A DNA stretch of 60,625 nucleotides from Actinomadura roseirufa (GTDB lineage Bacteria > Actinomycetota > Actinomycetes > Streptosporangiales > Streptosporangiaceae), in assembly GCF_900659635.1 (NCBI RefSeq), contig NZ_CAACVB010000020.1, positions 1-60,625 of the forward strand. The letters run 5' to 3'. Below, one piece after another: positions 1 to 8,106 of the stretch; within the stretch, counting starts at the first letter, position 1, and each line of letters opens with the position of its first letter. The notes under the pieces are model-generated. The model had not been told where the DNA came from. It saw only the letters and a list, made by a program, of their open reading frames with translations, and did not search any database. A program made the translations under genes and the position numbers.

Positions 1-201
1 GGTGACATCGACTCGGGCGACCAGGCCCGACAGGGCGCTCTCGCACAGATCCACCGTCCGGCCCAGACTCTCGGCCAACTCCATGCACACCGCACCACTC
101 TCGGGCGCGTCCCGGCGGGCGAGCTCGGACGCGATCGCGACAGCCGCGTCCACCAACTCCATGGTGGACATCGACTCCACATCGACACGACTCGAACTCA
201 T
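1..201 (-). CDS. N-terminus of a DUF222/HNH-endonuclease-type protein (truncated by window edge)
   Basis: The frame starts at an ATG at 201 on the minus strand and stays open for 67 codons to the window edge, so only the N-terminus is visible. It begins MSSSRVDVES and continues with a helical, acidic stretch containing ELVDAAVAIASELARRD and CMELAESLGRTVDLCESAL. From memory this resembles the start of actinobacterial DUF222/13E12-type proteins that end in an HNH nuclease domain; the HNH part itself lies outside the window. Third positions are GC-rich. No Shine-Dalgarno sequence precedes the ATG; instead a promoter-like pair places the transcript start at the ATG (see 208-236). Coding is fairly secure, the family is an inference. 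Confidence 0.6.
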   Translation of the reverse strand, partial: MSSSRVDVESMSTMELVDAAVAIASELARRDAPESGAVCMELAESLGRTVDLCESALSGLVARVDVT

Positions 202-207
202 ACAGCT

Positions 208-236
208 ATTTTATCGAACACGCTATCGACTGTGAA
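208..236 (-). promoter_or_regulatory. Probable leaderless sigma70-type promoter
   Basis: Reading the minus strand, TTCACA (236-231) and TAAAAT (213-208) are separated by exactly 17 bases, close to the TTGACA/TATAAT consensus. The ATG of the DUF222-type gene begins six bases after the -10 box, so transcription should start at or next to the start codon. No ribosome-binding site is present between them, which agrees with a leaderless mRNA, common in actinobacteria. Confidence 0.5.
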
Positions 237-669
237 CACCGGTGGCGGTGACAGAATTACAGCCAGGTGGACACATCCGTGAGATCGAATGGAAGCGCGA
301 GCCGGACAGGAAACAAAGTCCTCTTTGTCGAGCTTGTCGCGTTTTCTTTCTTGCTGATAGTTCTAGGCCAAGGGGAGCAGGAGGGGCCCAGCCGGGGCAT
401 CTGAGACTCGAACAAGGAACATCAGCCGCAAAGCCGAGCCGAAGTGGCAGCAACCGGCGGCAAGGCCCGGTTTGATCACCTGGCCGCAGTGCCACCTCAT
501 CCGTCACTTCACATCAGCCACGTATTGGCGATAGAAGAGACCGTTGAGAATCGCCGAGAGTTACCGTCGCGACAATCGTCCGTGCCGAAAGAAACGGCCG
601 CTTAGACAGCGATGGTGATTCGCAAATTCGAGGAACAACCTAGGGCATCAGACCAATACCGCCCGGATC
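237..669. other. Intergenic region, no gene supported
   Basis: This stretch has lower GC than its surroundings and no frame with convincing codon use. A 6-bp palindrome (ACAAAG/CTTTGT, 312-327) and a fragment resembling the T-arm of a tRNA near 410 were seen, but the rest of a tRNA cloverleaf cannot be folded around it. It presumably holds the promoter of the minus-strand gene at its left end and the 3' region of the cyclase-like gene at its right end. Confidence 0.4.
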
Positions 670-1470
670 TCAGCGGCGCAATTCGGGGAGCAGTTCGGAA
701 AGCACCGGGCATCGGTGCGCGTCCTCGTAGTGGTGGCTGCCTCGCAGGGCCGCGACCAGCAGCGGGCCGAGGAGACTGTGATCTCTCGCCGGCGTGGTCG
801 GCGCGCTCGCGTCTCGCGGTGGCTGGGGCGTGGGAGGGGTGACCCAGGCCAGACAGCGAGTCTCCTTGTTCACGACGCTGATCTGCTGGAACTCGGCGGG
901 GTCGATCAGGCCGGGGCCCCAGCTGATCACTCTCTGGTAGACGGCGTTGGAGGCGATCAGCCCTAGGTCGCCGTCCTCGAACGAGGCTCTGAACTCCGGC
1001 GCGTCCAACAGCCGGAACAGGTGGTTGAGGTCGGCGCCGACATATCCGTGCTCGTCGCGGTAGACGTCACCGGCGTGGACGGCCATGCGCAGTCTCAGCT
1101 GGTTGTCTGCGTGGAAGGTCTTGTTGAGCCGACGGAGCCCCGCGCGGATCAATGCCGCCAGCGGATCGATCAGCGTCTGCACACTGACGCGTGCCGGGGC
1201 GAGGAGGTAGAGCCCGTCCCCGCGGTCTTCGTAGTGGCATTCGTCCCACGACAGTCCCGTGGTCGCAACGGCGTCCTGGACGACCTGATACAACGTCTGC
1301 CGCATTTGCTGGAGGACGTCGGGATCGTTGTAACGAGAAAAAGAAACGATGTCGAAGGCGACCATCGCACGGTGCTGGGCCGTTCCGTGCATCGCCGAGA
1401 ACGTTTCCGGCTCGGCGTAGGCGGGCACACCGTTGGGGGTGAATTGTTCAGGGGGCTTGATCTCACTCAC
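670..1470 (-). CDS. Nucleotidyl cyclase homology-domain protein
   Basis: The 266-residue protein has the outline of a class III adenylate/guanylate cyclase catalytic domain. MVAFDIVSFSR (about residues 36-46) supplies the first metal-binding Asp of the usual DIxxFS motif. EDRGDGLYLL (about 101-110) supplies the second Asp in the GDG-like turn. VGADLNHLFRLLD (about 163-175) matches the helix that normally carries the transition-state Asn and Arg. The substrate-specifying Lys and Asp of true adenylyl cyclases are not obvious, so activity is uncertain. The last 60 residues are Pro-rich and probably disordered. No HAMP, sensor or membrane segment is present, so the protein should be cytoplasmic. 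Start is GTG at 1470. It may be an effector-like cyclase homolog of the kind found with actinobacterial regulatory or conflict genes; no partner is visible here. Confidence 0.7.
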   Translation of the reverse strand: MSEIKPPEQFTPNGVPAYAEPETFSAMHGTAQHRAMVAFDIVSFSRYNDPDVLQQMRQTLYQVVQDAVATTGLSWDECHYEDRGDGLYLLAPARVSVQTLIDPLAALIRAGLRRLNKTFHADNQLRLRMAVHAGDVYRDEHGYVGADLNHLFRLLDAPEFRASFEDGDLGLIASNAVYQRVISWGPGLIDPAEFQQISVVNKETRCLAWVTPPTPQPPRDASAPTTPARDHSLLGPLLVAALRGSHHYEDAHRCPVLSELLPELRR

Positions 1471-1707
1471 CGTCCACTGAGATTCTCACTGTTGCGGCGC
1501 ATGCCCATCGTGCCACACGTCGATACCCCCGCACCCTTCACTCCACAAAACTCTCACTTGATCATTTTTAGTGGACATTTTTGGAGCAAACAGACTCTAG
1601 CGGAACAGATCAGTCAGCCCCGATCCGCAGGACCGCATGGGCGATGAGAGCGTTCGGGGAGCCAGAGCAGGCACCGAGCGAGAGCGGATGGCGAGTGAGG
1701 GCAGCGA

Positions 1708-2409
1708 TCAGCGGGGATCGGGGATCAGGCGAAAAGCGATGAAGGCGGGGAATTGTTCTAGTTTCGCGTAGTCCTCCGGAAAGCGGTCGGCCATCTCGGG
1801 GACGGGTCTCGGCTCGAGGAGTTCCTCTACGAGGAATCCGGCCTCGCGGAACTCCTGGAAGGTCACCGTGAGGGGACGCGTCCATGCACGGATGGGCCAG
1901 TCGGCCTCCTCGCTGAGGGACTCCTCGACGGGTTCGGTCGTGAAGTAGGAGCCGCCCAGGCGCAACCACGTCGTGCTGGGGTGCTCAGTGGACAGGGCCA
2001 GGGCGCCGCTCGGCTTCAGAATGCGGCGAAGCTCTTTGAGGAGGGCCACGCGGTCGTCGATGTAGTGCACGGCCAGGGCGAGGACGACGAGGTCGGCGGA
2101 GGCGTCGGAGACCCAGGTGAGGGGTTCGGTGAGGTCGTGGACGCGCAGGTCCGCGCGTCCGGCGGTGCGTTCGCGGGCGAGGGCGACCAGGGTCGGGGAC
2201 GCGTCGCAGCCGGAGACGCGGGCGCCGCGTTCCAGCAGTTCGGCGGCGTAGAAGCCGGGGCCGCAGGCGGCGTCGAAGACGCTCTTGCCCGACACGTCGC
2301 CGACCAGGCCGAGGACGGCGGGACGGTCGTACAGGGCGTTGTAGGCACTGTTCTCGGCGTGGGCGGCGTACTCGTGGGCGAAGCGCTCGTACATGGGTCC
2401 GGCGGGCAT
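1708..2409 (-). CDS. Class I SAM-dependent methyltransferase
   Basis: A 233-residue protein with a Rossmann-like methyltransferase fold. SAM-binding motif I is VFDAACGPGFYAAELLERGA, followed by GCDAS, where the acidic residue binds the ribose, and ADLVVLALAVHYIDD as motif III/IV. LKELRRILKPSGALALSTEHP is the usual post-I strand and loop. The substrate is unknown; the Methyltransf_11 group modifies small molecules, lipids or quinones. The ATG at 2409 (MPAGPMYERF) was chosen because family members begin near the MYERF segment. The frame is open upstream to 2502, but that part looks non-coding. The gene stands alone downstream of the sugar importer with a 272-bp gap. Confidence 0.85.
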   Translation of the reverse strand: MPAGPMYERFAHEYAAHAENSAYNALYDRPAVLGLVGDVSGKSVFDAACGPGFYAAELLERGARVSGCDASPTLVALARERTAGRADLRVHDLTEPLTWVSDASADLVVLALAVHYIDDRVALLKELRRILKPSGALALSTEHPSTTWLRLGGSYFTTEPVEESLSEEADWPIRAWTRPLTVTFQEFREAGFLVEELLEPRPVPEMADRFPEDYAKLEQFPAFIAFRLIPDPR

Positions 2410-2681
2410 GTCCCGATCGTGCCAGACAAGATCAAGTAACGGGGACGAGAGGGCGGCTCGACATCGCGTGCCAAGACCATTCACAAGGGCGAGACCGTGC
2501 AAAAGAGAGCAGAGTTAAGAAGCGGGTGGCGTGGTCGTGGGACTAGTCGCCGACGTGGAGGCCGGCTCCTCGTGCGGGAGAGCCGGCTGTGTGGCGCTCT
2601 GAGCAGTTCCCGGGGCCGACCCTCCGGACCGTTGGCGCCGACATCAGCGAATGGTGCGTCGGTTTCGACGGGTCCGTCCGG

Positions 2682-3926
2682 TCAGGGCTCGGTGGGCTGC
2701 TGGGTGCTGCGCTGGGCTGCTCGGGAGGGCTCGGCGGCGCGGGTCAGCCTCGCCGCGTGGTCCTCGTCGCGGGTCAGGTTCTCGCCGGTCGCCGGATCGA
2801 AGAGGTGAATGCGGGAGGTATCGATCCACAGGGCCGCTTCGGTGCCCTCCGCGATGAGGCTCGACGCGTCCAGTGAGACGACGGCCTGGGTGCGGAGCTG
2901 GTCGCTGTCCAGTTCCCGCGACAGTTCGCGGAGCTGGGCGGCAAGGTCGGCCGGGGCCTCGTAGGGGACGTAGGCGTACAGCTCGTTGCCCAACCACTCC
3001 GTGACGTCCACCGGTACTTGGACGATGCTGCCCCGCGCGCGCTTGTCCTCGCTGACGAGTGAGGCGTCCTCGAAGTGTTCGGGGCGGACGCCTACGAGCA
3101 CCACGCCACGGTCCCCGACCGCTGCGGCCGCCTGCTCTCCGGGCATCTCGAAGCGGCCCAGAGGGGTACTCAGCGACGTGCCGTCCACGGACGCGGGCAG
3201 GAAGTTCATCGACGGGGAGCCGATGAAGCCGGCCACGAACAGGTTGACGGGCTGCTCGTACAGTTCGCGTGGGCTTCCCACCTGTTGCAGGACGCCCTTG
3301 CGGAGCACCGCGACACGGTCGCCGAGGGTCATCGCCTCCGTCTGGTCGTGCGTGACGTAGACGGTGGTGACGCCGAGGCGCCGCTGCAGGCGGGAGATCT
3401 CGGTGCGCATCTGGCCGCGGAGCTTCGCGTCCAGGTTGGAGAGCGGCTCGTCGAACAGGAACGCGTCCGCCTGCCGGACGATCGCGCGGCCCATCGCGAC
3501 GCGCTGGCGTTGCCCGCCGGACAGGTTCGAGGGCTTGCGGTCCAGGTGCTCGGTCAGTTCGAGGAGCCCGGCGGTCTCGGTGACGCGGCGGCGCACCTCC
3601 TCGTCCGGGCGTTTGGCGAGGCGCAGCGGGAACGCGATGTTCTCGTACACGGTGAGGTGCGGGTAGAGCGCGTAGTTCTGGAACACCATCGACAGGTTCC
3701 GTTCGCGGGGCGCGATGCGGTTGACGATCCGCTCGCCGATGAGCATCTCGCCGGACGTGATGTCCTCCAGTCCGACGATCATTCGCAGCAGCGTCGACTT
3801 GCCGCAGCCGGACGGCCCGACCAGGATCATGAACTCGCCGTCCCGGACGTCCAGGGACACGTCGTTCACGGCCGGGAACCCGTCGCCGTACCGCTTGACG
3901 ATGTTCTTCATGGTGATGGCGGCCAT
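2682..3926 (-). CDS. sugC: Sugar ABC transporter ATPase, SugC/UgpC/MsmK type
   Basis: The 414-residue ATPase energises the importer encoded just upstream. Walker A is GPSGCGKST (about residues 38-46), the Q-loop is in MVFQNYALYPH, the signature is LSGGQRQR, Walker B is AFLFDEPLSNLD, and the H-loop is VYVTHDQTEAMTLGD. The C-terminal regulatory TOBE/OB part, about 130 residues, contains GVRPEHF. This length and layout are typical of CUT1-family ATPases. A Pro/Arg-rich tail of about 25 residues ends the protein. Start is the ATG at 3926 (MAAITMKNIVKRYG) preceded by GAAGGGGAGC; it follows the permease stop by 16 bp, so it is in the same operon. SugC of the mycobacterial trehalose system is the best-known relative; the substrate assignment depends on the binding protein. 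Confidence 0.92.
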   Translation of the reverse strand: MAAITMKNIVKRYGDGFPAVNDVSLDVRDGEFMILVGPSGCGKSTLLRMIVGLEDITSGEMLIGERIVNRIAPRERNLSMVFQNYALYPHLTVYENIAFPLRLAKRPDEEVRRRVTETAGLLELTEHLDRKPSNLSGGQRQRVAMGRAIVRQADAFLFDEPLSNLDAKLRGQMRTEISRLQRRLGVTTVYVTHDQTEAMTLGDRVAVLRKGVLQQVGSPRELYEQPVNLFVAGFIGSPSMNFLPASVDGTSLSTPLGRFEMPGEQAAAAVGDRGVVLVGVRPEHFEDASLVSEDKRARGSIVQVPVDVTEWLGNELYAYVPYEAPADLAAQLRELSRELDSDQLRTQAVVSLDASSLIAEGTEAALWIDTSRIHLFDPATGENLTRDEDHAARLTRAAEPSRAAQRSTQQPTEP

Positions 3927-3942
3927 GTGCTCCCCTTCGGGC

Positions 3943-4773
3943 TCAGCCCTTGACGGCACCGGACGTCAGCCCGGCCACGATGCGGCGCTGGAACGCCAGG
4001 ACGATGACGACGACGGGGACGGTCACCACGACCGCCGCCGCGCAGATCGCGGTGGTGGGCTGCTCGAACTGCGACGCCCCGGTGAAGAACGCCAGCGCCG
4101 CCGGGACCGGGCGGGCCCGGTCGGACGAGGTCAGCGAGATCCCGAAGACGAAGTCGTTCCAGCAGAAGAAGAAGGTGAGGATCGCGGCGGTGAACACGCC
4201 CGGCGCGGCCAGCGGCACGATCACCTTGCGGAACGCCTGCCAGGAGGTGGCGCCGTCGACCTGCGCGGCCTGCTCCATCTCCCAGGGGATCTCGCGGAAG
4301 AACGCCGACAGCGTCCAGATCGCGAGTGGCAGCGCGAACGAGATGTACGGGATGATCAGGCCGGGCCAGGTGTCGTACAGGCCGAGGTCGCGCCACAGGT
4401 CGAACAGCGGGCCGACCAGCGACACGACCGGGAACATCGCGATGGCCAGGGCGAACGACAGGATCAGCTTCTTGCCGGGGAACTCCAGCCGGGCGATCGC
4501 GTACGCCACGAGCGTCGCGAACACCACCCCGGCGAACGTGGCGATCATTGAGATGCCGATGGAGTTGACCAGCGCGGCGGTGAACAGGTCGGTCCGGAAG
4601 ACGGTGCGGTAGTTGTCCCAGGTCCAGTGCTTGGGCAGGAACCCCTTCTGGTTGCCGACCTCGCCGGGCCTCTTGAACGACAGCATCACGATCCACAGGA
4701 TCGGGAAGATCGTCCAGACGAGGATGAGCGCGGACGCGACGATCCACGGCCATTTCGGTCGGGTGCTCTCCAT
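3943..4773 (-). CDS. sugB: Sugar ABC transporter permease, SugB type
   Basis: An inner-membrane permease of the CUT1 class (276 residues, six predicted membrane helices). The first helix is near residues 10-32 ([21 protein letters not shown]). The EAA loop that docks onto the ATPase is [20 protein letters not shown] at about 180-199, with the conserved Gly of the motif at the expected place. The start ATG at 4773 shares one base with the stop of the preceding permease gene (TGATG), and a GAGGT sits eight bases upstream. A GTG at 4776 is the alternative start. Tight overlap indicates translational coupling with sugA. Confidence 0.9.
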   Translation of the reverse strand: MESTRPKWPWIVASALILVWTIFPILWIVMLSFKRPGEVGNQKGFLPKHWTWDNYRTVFRTDLFTAALVNSIGISMIATFAGVVFATLVAYAIARLEFPGKKLILSFALAIAMFPVVSLVGPLFDLWRDLGLYDTWPGLIIPYISFALPLAIWTLSAFFREIPWEMEQAAQVDGATSWQAFRKVIVPLAAPGVFTAAILTFFFCWNDFVFGISLTSSDRARPVPAALAFFTGASQFEQPTTAICAAAVVVTVPVVVIVLAFQRRIVAGLTSGAVKG

Positions 4774-5738
4774 CACCGGTCACCTCGCACTCGGGACAGG
4801 TCCACGCGGAACCCGCGGATGAACACGACCGCGATGAGCACCACCGACAGGAACAGCAGCACGCCGACGGCGTCGCCGAGCCCGATCGCGGTCCGGGTGA
4901 TCGTCTGCCGGTAGGTGAGGAACGACAGCGTCTCGGTCTTCTGCTGTCCGGCGGTCATGACGAAGACGTTGTCGAAGATCCGCCACGCGTCGAGCGTCCG
5001 GAACAGCACCGCGACGAGGATGGCGGCCTTCATGTTCGGGACGGTCACCCGCCACAGCCGCTGCCACGCCGTCGCGCCGTCCACCGTCGCGGCCTCGCCG
5101 AGGTCACGGGGGACCTGCGCCAGCCCGGCGAGCAGCAGCAGCGACACGAACGGGGTCGTCTTCCAGATCTCCGACAGGACGATCACCGACAGCGATGACC
5201 AGCGGCCGGAGAACCAGGCGTAGTCGCCGAGCCCGAGCCAGGTGTTGACGAACCCCGACTGCAGGTCGAAGGCGTACCGCCAGGCGAACGCCGAGATCAC
5301 CGTGACGATCCCGTAGGGCAGCAGGATCGCGGTGCGGACGGTCCGCCGTGCGAACACCGCCCGGTGCATCACCATCGCCAGGCCGAAGCCGACGACGAGC
5401 TCCACGACGACGGTGACGGCCGTGACGATGAACGTGGTGGTCACGTCCTGCCAGAACAGGGAGTCCGTCAGCGCCGTCGCGTAGTTGCGCAGGCCGACGA
5501 AGCGGCGGTCGTCGGGGGCGGTGATCCGGTAGCTGAACAGTGACAGGTACAGCGCGTTGACCAGCGGGTACGCGGTGACCATCAGCATGACGATCACAGC
5601 GGGGGCGGACAGGAGCAGGCCGAGCCGGCGCTCGGCGCGGCCACGGTCGGACAGGTCGGCGCGTCCGGCACCGCGTCTTCCGGTACCGCGTCTCCCGGCA
5701 CGGCGTCCGGCGGCCGGGGCGCTCTCCAGTGTGGTCAT
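4773..5738 (-). CDS. sugA: Sugar ABC transporter permease, SugA type
   Basis: A 321-residue membrane permease pairing with SugB. The cytoplasmic N-terminus of about 45 residues is Arg/Gly-rich, followed by six helices, the first at [21 protein letters not shown]. The EAA motif reads [20 protein letters not shown], correct for the ATPase-coupling loop. The ATG at 5738 (MTTLESAP) is preceded by a very strong GAGGGGAGGG and lies 11 bp after the stop of the binding-protein gene. An open frame continues upstream to 5843 but overlaps that gene and is not needed. Confidence 0.9.
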   Translation of the reverse strand: MTTLESAPAAGRRAGRRGTGRRGAGRADLSDRGRAERRLGLLLSAPAVIVMLMVTAYPLVNALYLSLFSYRITAPDDRRFVGLRNYATALTDSLFWQDVTTTFIVTAVTVVVELVVGFGLAMVMHRAVFARRTVRTAILLPYGIVTVISAFAWRYAFDLQSGFVNTWLGLGDYAWFSGRWSSLSVIVLSEIWKTTPFVSLLLLAGLAQVPRDLGEAATVDGATAWQRLWRVTVPNMKAAILVAVLFRTLDAWRIFDNVFVMTAGQQKTETLSFLTYRQTITRTAIGLGDAVGVLLFLSVVLIAVVFIRGFRVDLSRVRGDR

Positions 5739-5749
5739 GGTCCCTCCCC

Positions 5750-7012
5750 TCAGAGCAGTGCCTGGTCGCGCAGAACGCGTCGGACGAACGACTCCGACCG
5801 GCCCGGCGTCGTATTCGGGTCGACGGACGCGGGCGGATGCCACCGGCTCTGCACGGCGCCCGACACGTCCGTGTAGTACGGGGTGATCGGACGGGGCGCG
5901 GCGACGCCGATCGAGTCGCGGATCAGCCCGGCCATCGGGAACTGCCGGACGATCTCCGGGTCGTCGAAGACCTCCGCGCGGGCCGCCGGGTTACCGGAAT
6001 CGATCATGTACTTCTTCATGTTCGGTGTGGAGGTGATGCACCTGACGGCGTCGACCGCGAGCGTGTCCTTGTGCCTGCCGTACGCGCCGATGCCGACCTC
6101 GATGCCGCCGAACGGGGGCTTGGCGTCGCGGTCGGGGCTCACCCGCGGGTAGCGCGCCCAGCCGAGGTCGGACGGGATGTTCCGGGCGATGACGCCGTCC
6201 TTGGCGTCGCCGTTCTCGGCCCGCCAGATGTAGCCCCAGTTCACCATGAAGCCGCCGCGCGAGCCGTTCAACAGCGCGCGCGCCTGTTCCTCGATGTCGG
6301 TGGACAGCGTCGGGCTCGCCGCACGGGACCGCGCCAGCCTCGAAATGATCTCCGCGGCCCGCCGTCCGGCGGGCGAGTCGATCTCGATCGAGGCGTCGTC
6401 GCCGCGCTCGGCGCCACCGACGATCCTCCCTCCGGCGGACGCGACGAGGGCATTGATCCACACCATGTAGCCCTCGTACTTGCTGCCCTGCACGCCGACC
6501 GTCGTGCCCGTCCGGACGGCCGCGTCGATGAGCCGGTCCCAGGTGAAGCCGGGCGCGTTCGGGTCGATGCCGGCCTTGCGTGCGACGGACTTGCGGTACC
6601 AGAGAAGCTGCGTGTTCGCCCAGAACGGCGCCGCGTAGAGCCGGCCGTCCCACGTCGAGCTCTGCACGGCGGGCGGGAACACGCCTTGGGTGAAATGCGC
6701 GGCCTCGGCCGCGGGGAACGCGCGCAGGAACCCCGCGGCGGCGGCCTCGGCGACGAACACCGGGTCCAGGCTCATGATGTCGAGCCCCGAGTCCTTCGCG
6801 GCGAGCCGCCGGACGAGTTGCTCACGCTGCTGGGTCGCGTCGTTCGGCAGCACCGAGGTCGTGATCCGGTACCGGCCGCCGGACGCCTTCGTGCACGCCG
6901 CGGCGAGCCTGGTCTGGCCGCCGTCGTCGGGGTTGGTGTACCAGGTGAGCGTCGGCGTCCCGCCTTCGGCCGAGCAGGCACCGAGCCCCGTGGCCAGAAG
7001 CGCCAGCGCCAC
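5750..7012 (-). CDS. lpqY: LpqY-like sugar (trehalose) binding lipoprotein
   Basis: Extracellular solute-binding lipoprotein of the CUT1 importer. The lipobox LGAC lies at 6985-6974 with the lipidated Cys encoded at 6976-6974. Downstream segments such as LTWYTNPDDGGQTRLAAAC, LDIMSLDPVFVAEAAAAG, YAAPFWANTQLLWYRKS, GGFMVNWGYIW and FGGIEVGIGAYGRHKDTLAVDAVRCI align well in memory with mycobacterial LpqY, the trehalose-binding protein. The start is unresolved: GTG at 7012 leaves only 12 residues before the Cys and no basic n-region. No other in-frame start lies near, because the frame runs into the 18-bp repeat array upstream and stays open to 7918 with an ATG at 7681. The mature protein is secure; the exact N-terminus is not. 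Confidence 0.85.
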   Translation of the reverse strand: MALALLATGLGACSAEGGTPTLTWYTNPDDGGQTRLAAACTKASGGRYRITTSVLPNDATQQREQLVRRLAAKDSGLDIMSLDPVFVAEAAAAGFLRAFPAAEAAHFTQGVFPPAVQSSTWDGRLYAAPFWANTQLLWYRKSVARKAGIDPNAPGFTWDRLIDAAVRTGTTVGVQGSKYEGYMVWINALVASAGGRIVGGAERGDDASIEIDSPAGRRAAEIISRLARSRAASPTLSTDIEEQARALLNGSRGGFMVNWGYIWRAENGDAKDGVIARNIPSDLGWARYPRVSPDRDAKPPFGGIEVGIGAYGRHKDTLAVDAVRCITSTPNMKKYMIDSGNPAARAEVFDDPEIVRQFPMAGLIRDSIGVAAPRPITPYYTDVSGAVQSRWHPPASVDPNTTPGRSESFVRRVLRDQALL

Positions 7013-7080
7013 TAAGCCCCGAGCGGCACCCGGCGGGCCGTGCCCCCGACCGGCGCGCCCGACTCCTTTCGCGCGCCCCT

Positions 7081-7680
7081 GTCTTGGGAGGCTCGCTTGT
7101 CTTGGGAGGCTCGTCTGTCTTGGGAGGCTCGCCTGTCCCGGGCATTGCTTCTGTCTTAGGAGACGTGTCTTTCCTGGGAGACTCGGTTGCCTTGGGAGAC
7201 TTGCCTGCCCCGGGAGGTGCGTCTGTCCTGGGAGGTGCGTCTGTCCTGTAGGGCCTGGGAGACGTGTCTCTCCGAGGGGACGTCTCCGTCTAAGGACACG
7301 TACCTGACTCAGGAGGCGTCCCAGTTCAGGTAGGCGTGCTAGTTCAGGTAGGCGTGACTGTCCCGGGCGGCGTGACTGTCCTCGGAGTCGTGTCTGTCCT
7401 GGGGGACGGCCTCGTCCACGGAGACACGCTTGTCTCAGGAGGCGGGCCAGTTCGGGTAGGCGGCCCCGTACGGCTGAGCGTTTCTGTCCGGGGCGTACTT
7501 CGCCCGGATGTGCTCGTTCGGAGCACGCTCCTTCGGGGTGGGCTGTTCTGGAACCACGTGCATGTCCGGAATTTCGCGTGCCTCTGGAACCTGGAGTGCG
7601 TCCGGAATCTGAAGTGCGTCCGGAGCCTCGTGCGCGTCCTTGACGCGGAGTGCGTCCGGCTTGTCCGACTCGCTTGACCA
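7081..7680. repeat. Degenerate 18-bp tandem repeat array A
   Basis: About 30 diverged copies of an 18-bp unit (consensus near GTCCTGGGAGGCGTGTCT) fill the 5' side of lpqY. The copies nearest lpqY (7081-7134) are almost identical and start GTCTTGGGAGGCTCG; divergence rises to the right. Unit lengths of 16 to 20 and one of 27 are mixed in. Because 18 is a multiple of three and the array is GC-rich, long frames stay open in several phases, but no phase looks like a folded protein. Confidence 0.8.
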
Positions 7681-7958
7681 TCGGGCCTCCCGAAGCCAGC
7701 CACCATGTGCGGGTGCGCTGTGCGGGACCGCTGTGCGGGGGCGCTGCGGGGCGCTTCGCTGGGCCGCGTCCATGGCGGATCCGCCCCCATTCGAACACCG
7801 GAACGGGTAACTGTCGAGATGCGAAGAGTGATCGGTGAGGGGAACCGAACCCGTCGGGAACAATGTTCACACCCGAACCACACGCGACCGTCCGGGCCGC
7901 GGACTCTCGGTTCGTCACGGAAGCTGAGCACGTTCGCGCAGGTGAGGAACACGCGAAG

Positions 7959-8010
7959 AAGGCGCGGGAGTCTCTCGGGCCCCGACCGGCCGTTGAGACT
8001 CCCGCGCCTT
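7959..8010. terminator. Long hairpin, probable terminator of the COG4315 gene
   Basis: A perfect 16-bp inverted repeat, AAGGCGCGGGAGTCTC at 7959-7974 and its complement at 7995-8010, encloses a 20-nt GC-rich loop. It lies about 95 bp past the stop of the minus-strand lipoprotein gene and separates it from lpqY. Read on the minus strand it ends in AA/GC rather than a T-run, so it is a stem-type actinobacterial terminator at best. Confidence 0.6.
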
Positions 8011-8106
8011 CGTCCAGGAGGCCGCGTCCAGGGGGCCATGTGGAGGGGCCGCGTGTAGGGGCGGCGTCTGGCCTTCCCTAGGCGACAGCGCGGGGGCGGT
8101 ACCGGC

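Noticed and set aside
400..440. A tRNA T-arm-like sequence (GTTCGAGTC on the minus strand).
   Set aside because: The flanking bases do not form a T-stem, and no acceptor, D or anticodon arm could be folded around it.
7013..7918. Continuation of the lpqY frame upstream to 7918, giving a 722-residue protein.
   Set aside because: The added part is encoded by the degenerate 18-bp array and by GC-rich sequence, has no domain, and would place a signal peptide in the middle of the protein.
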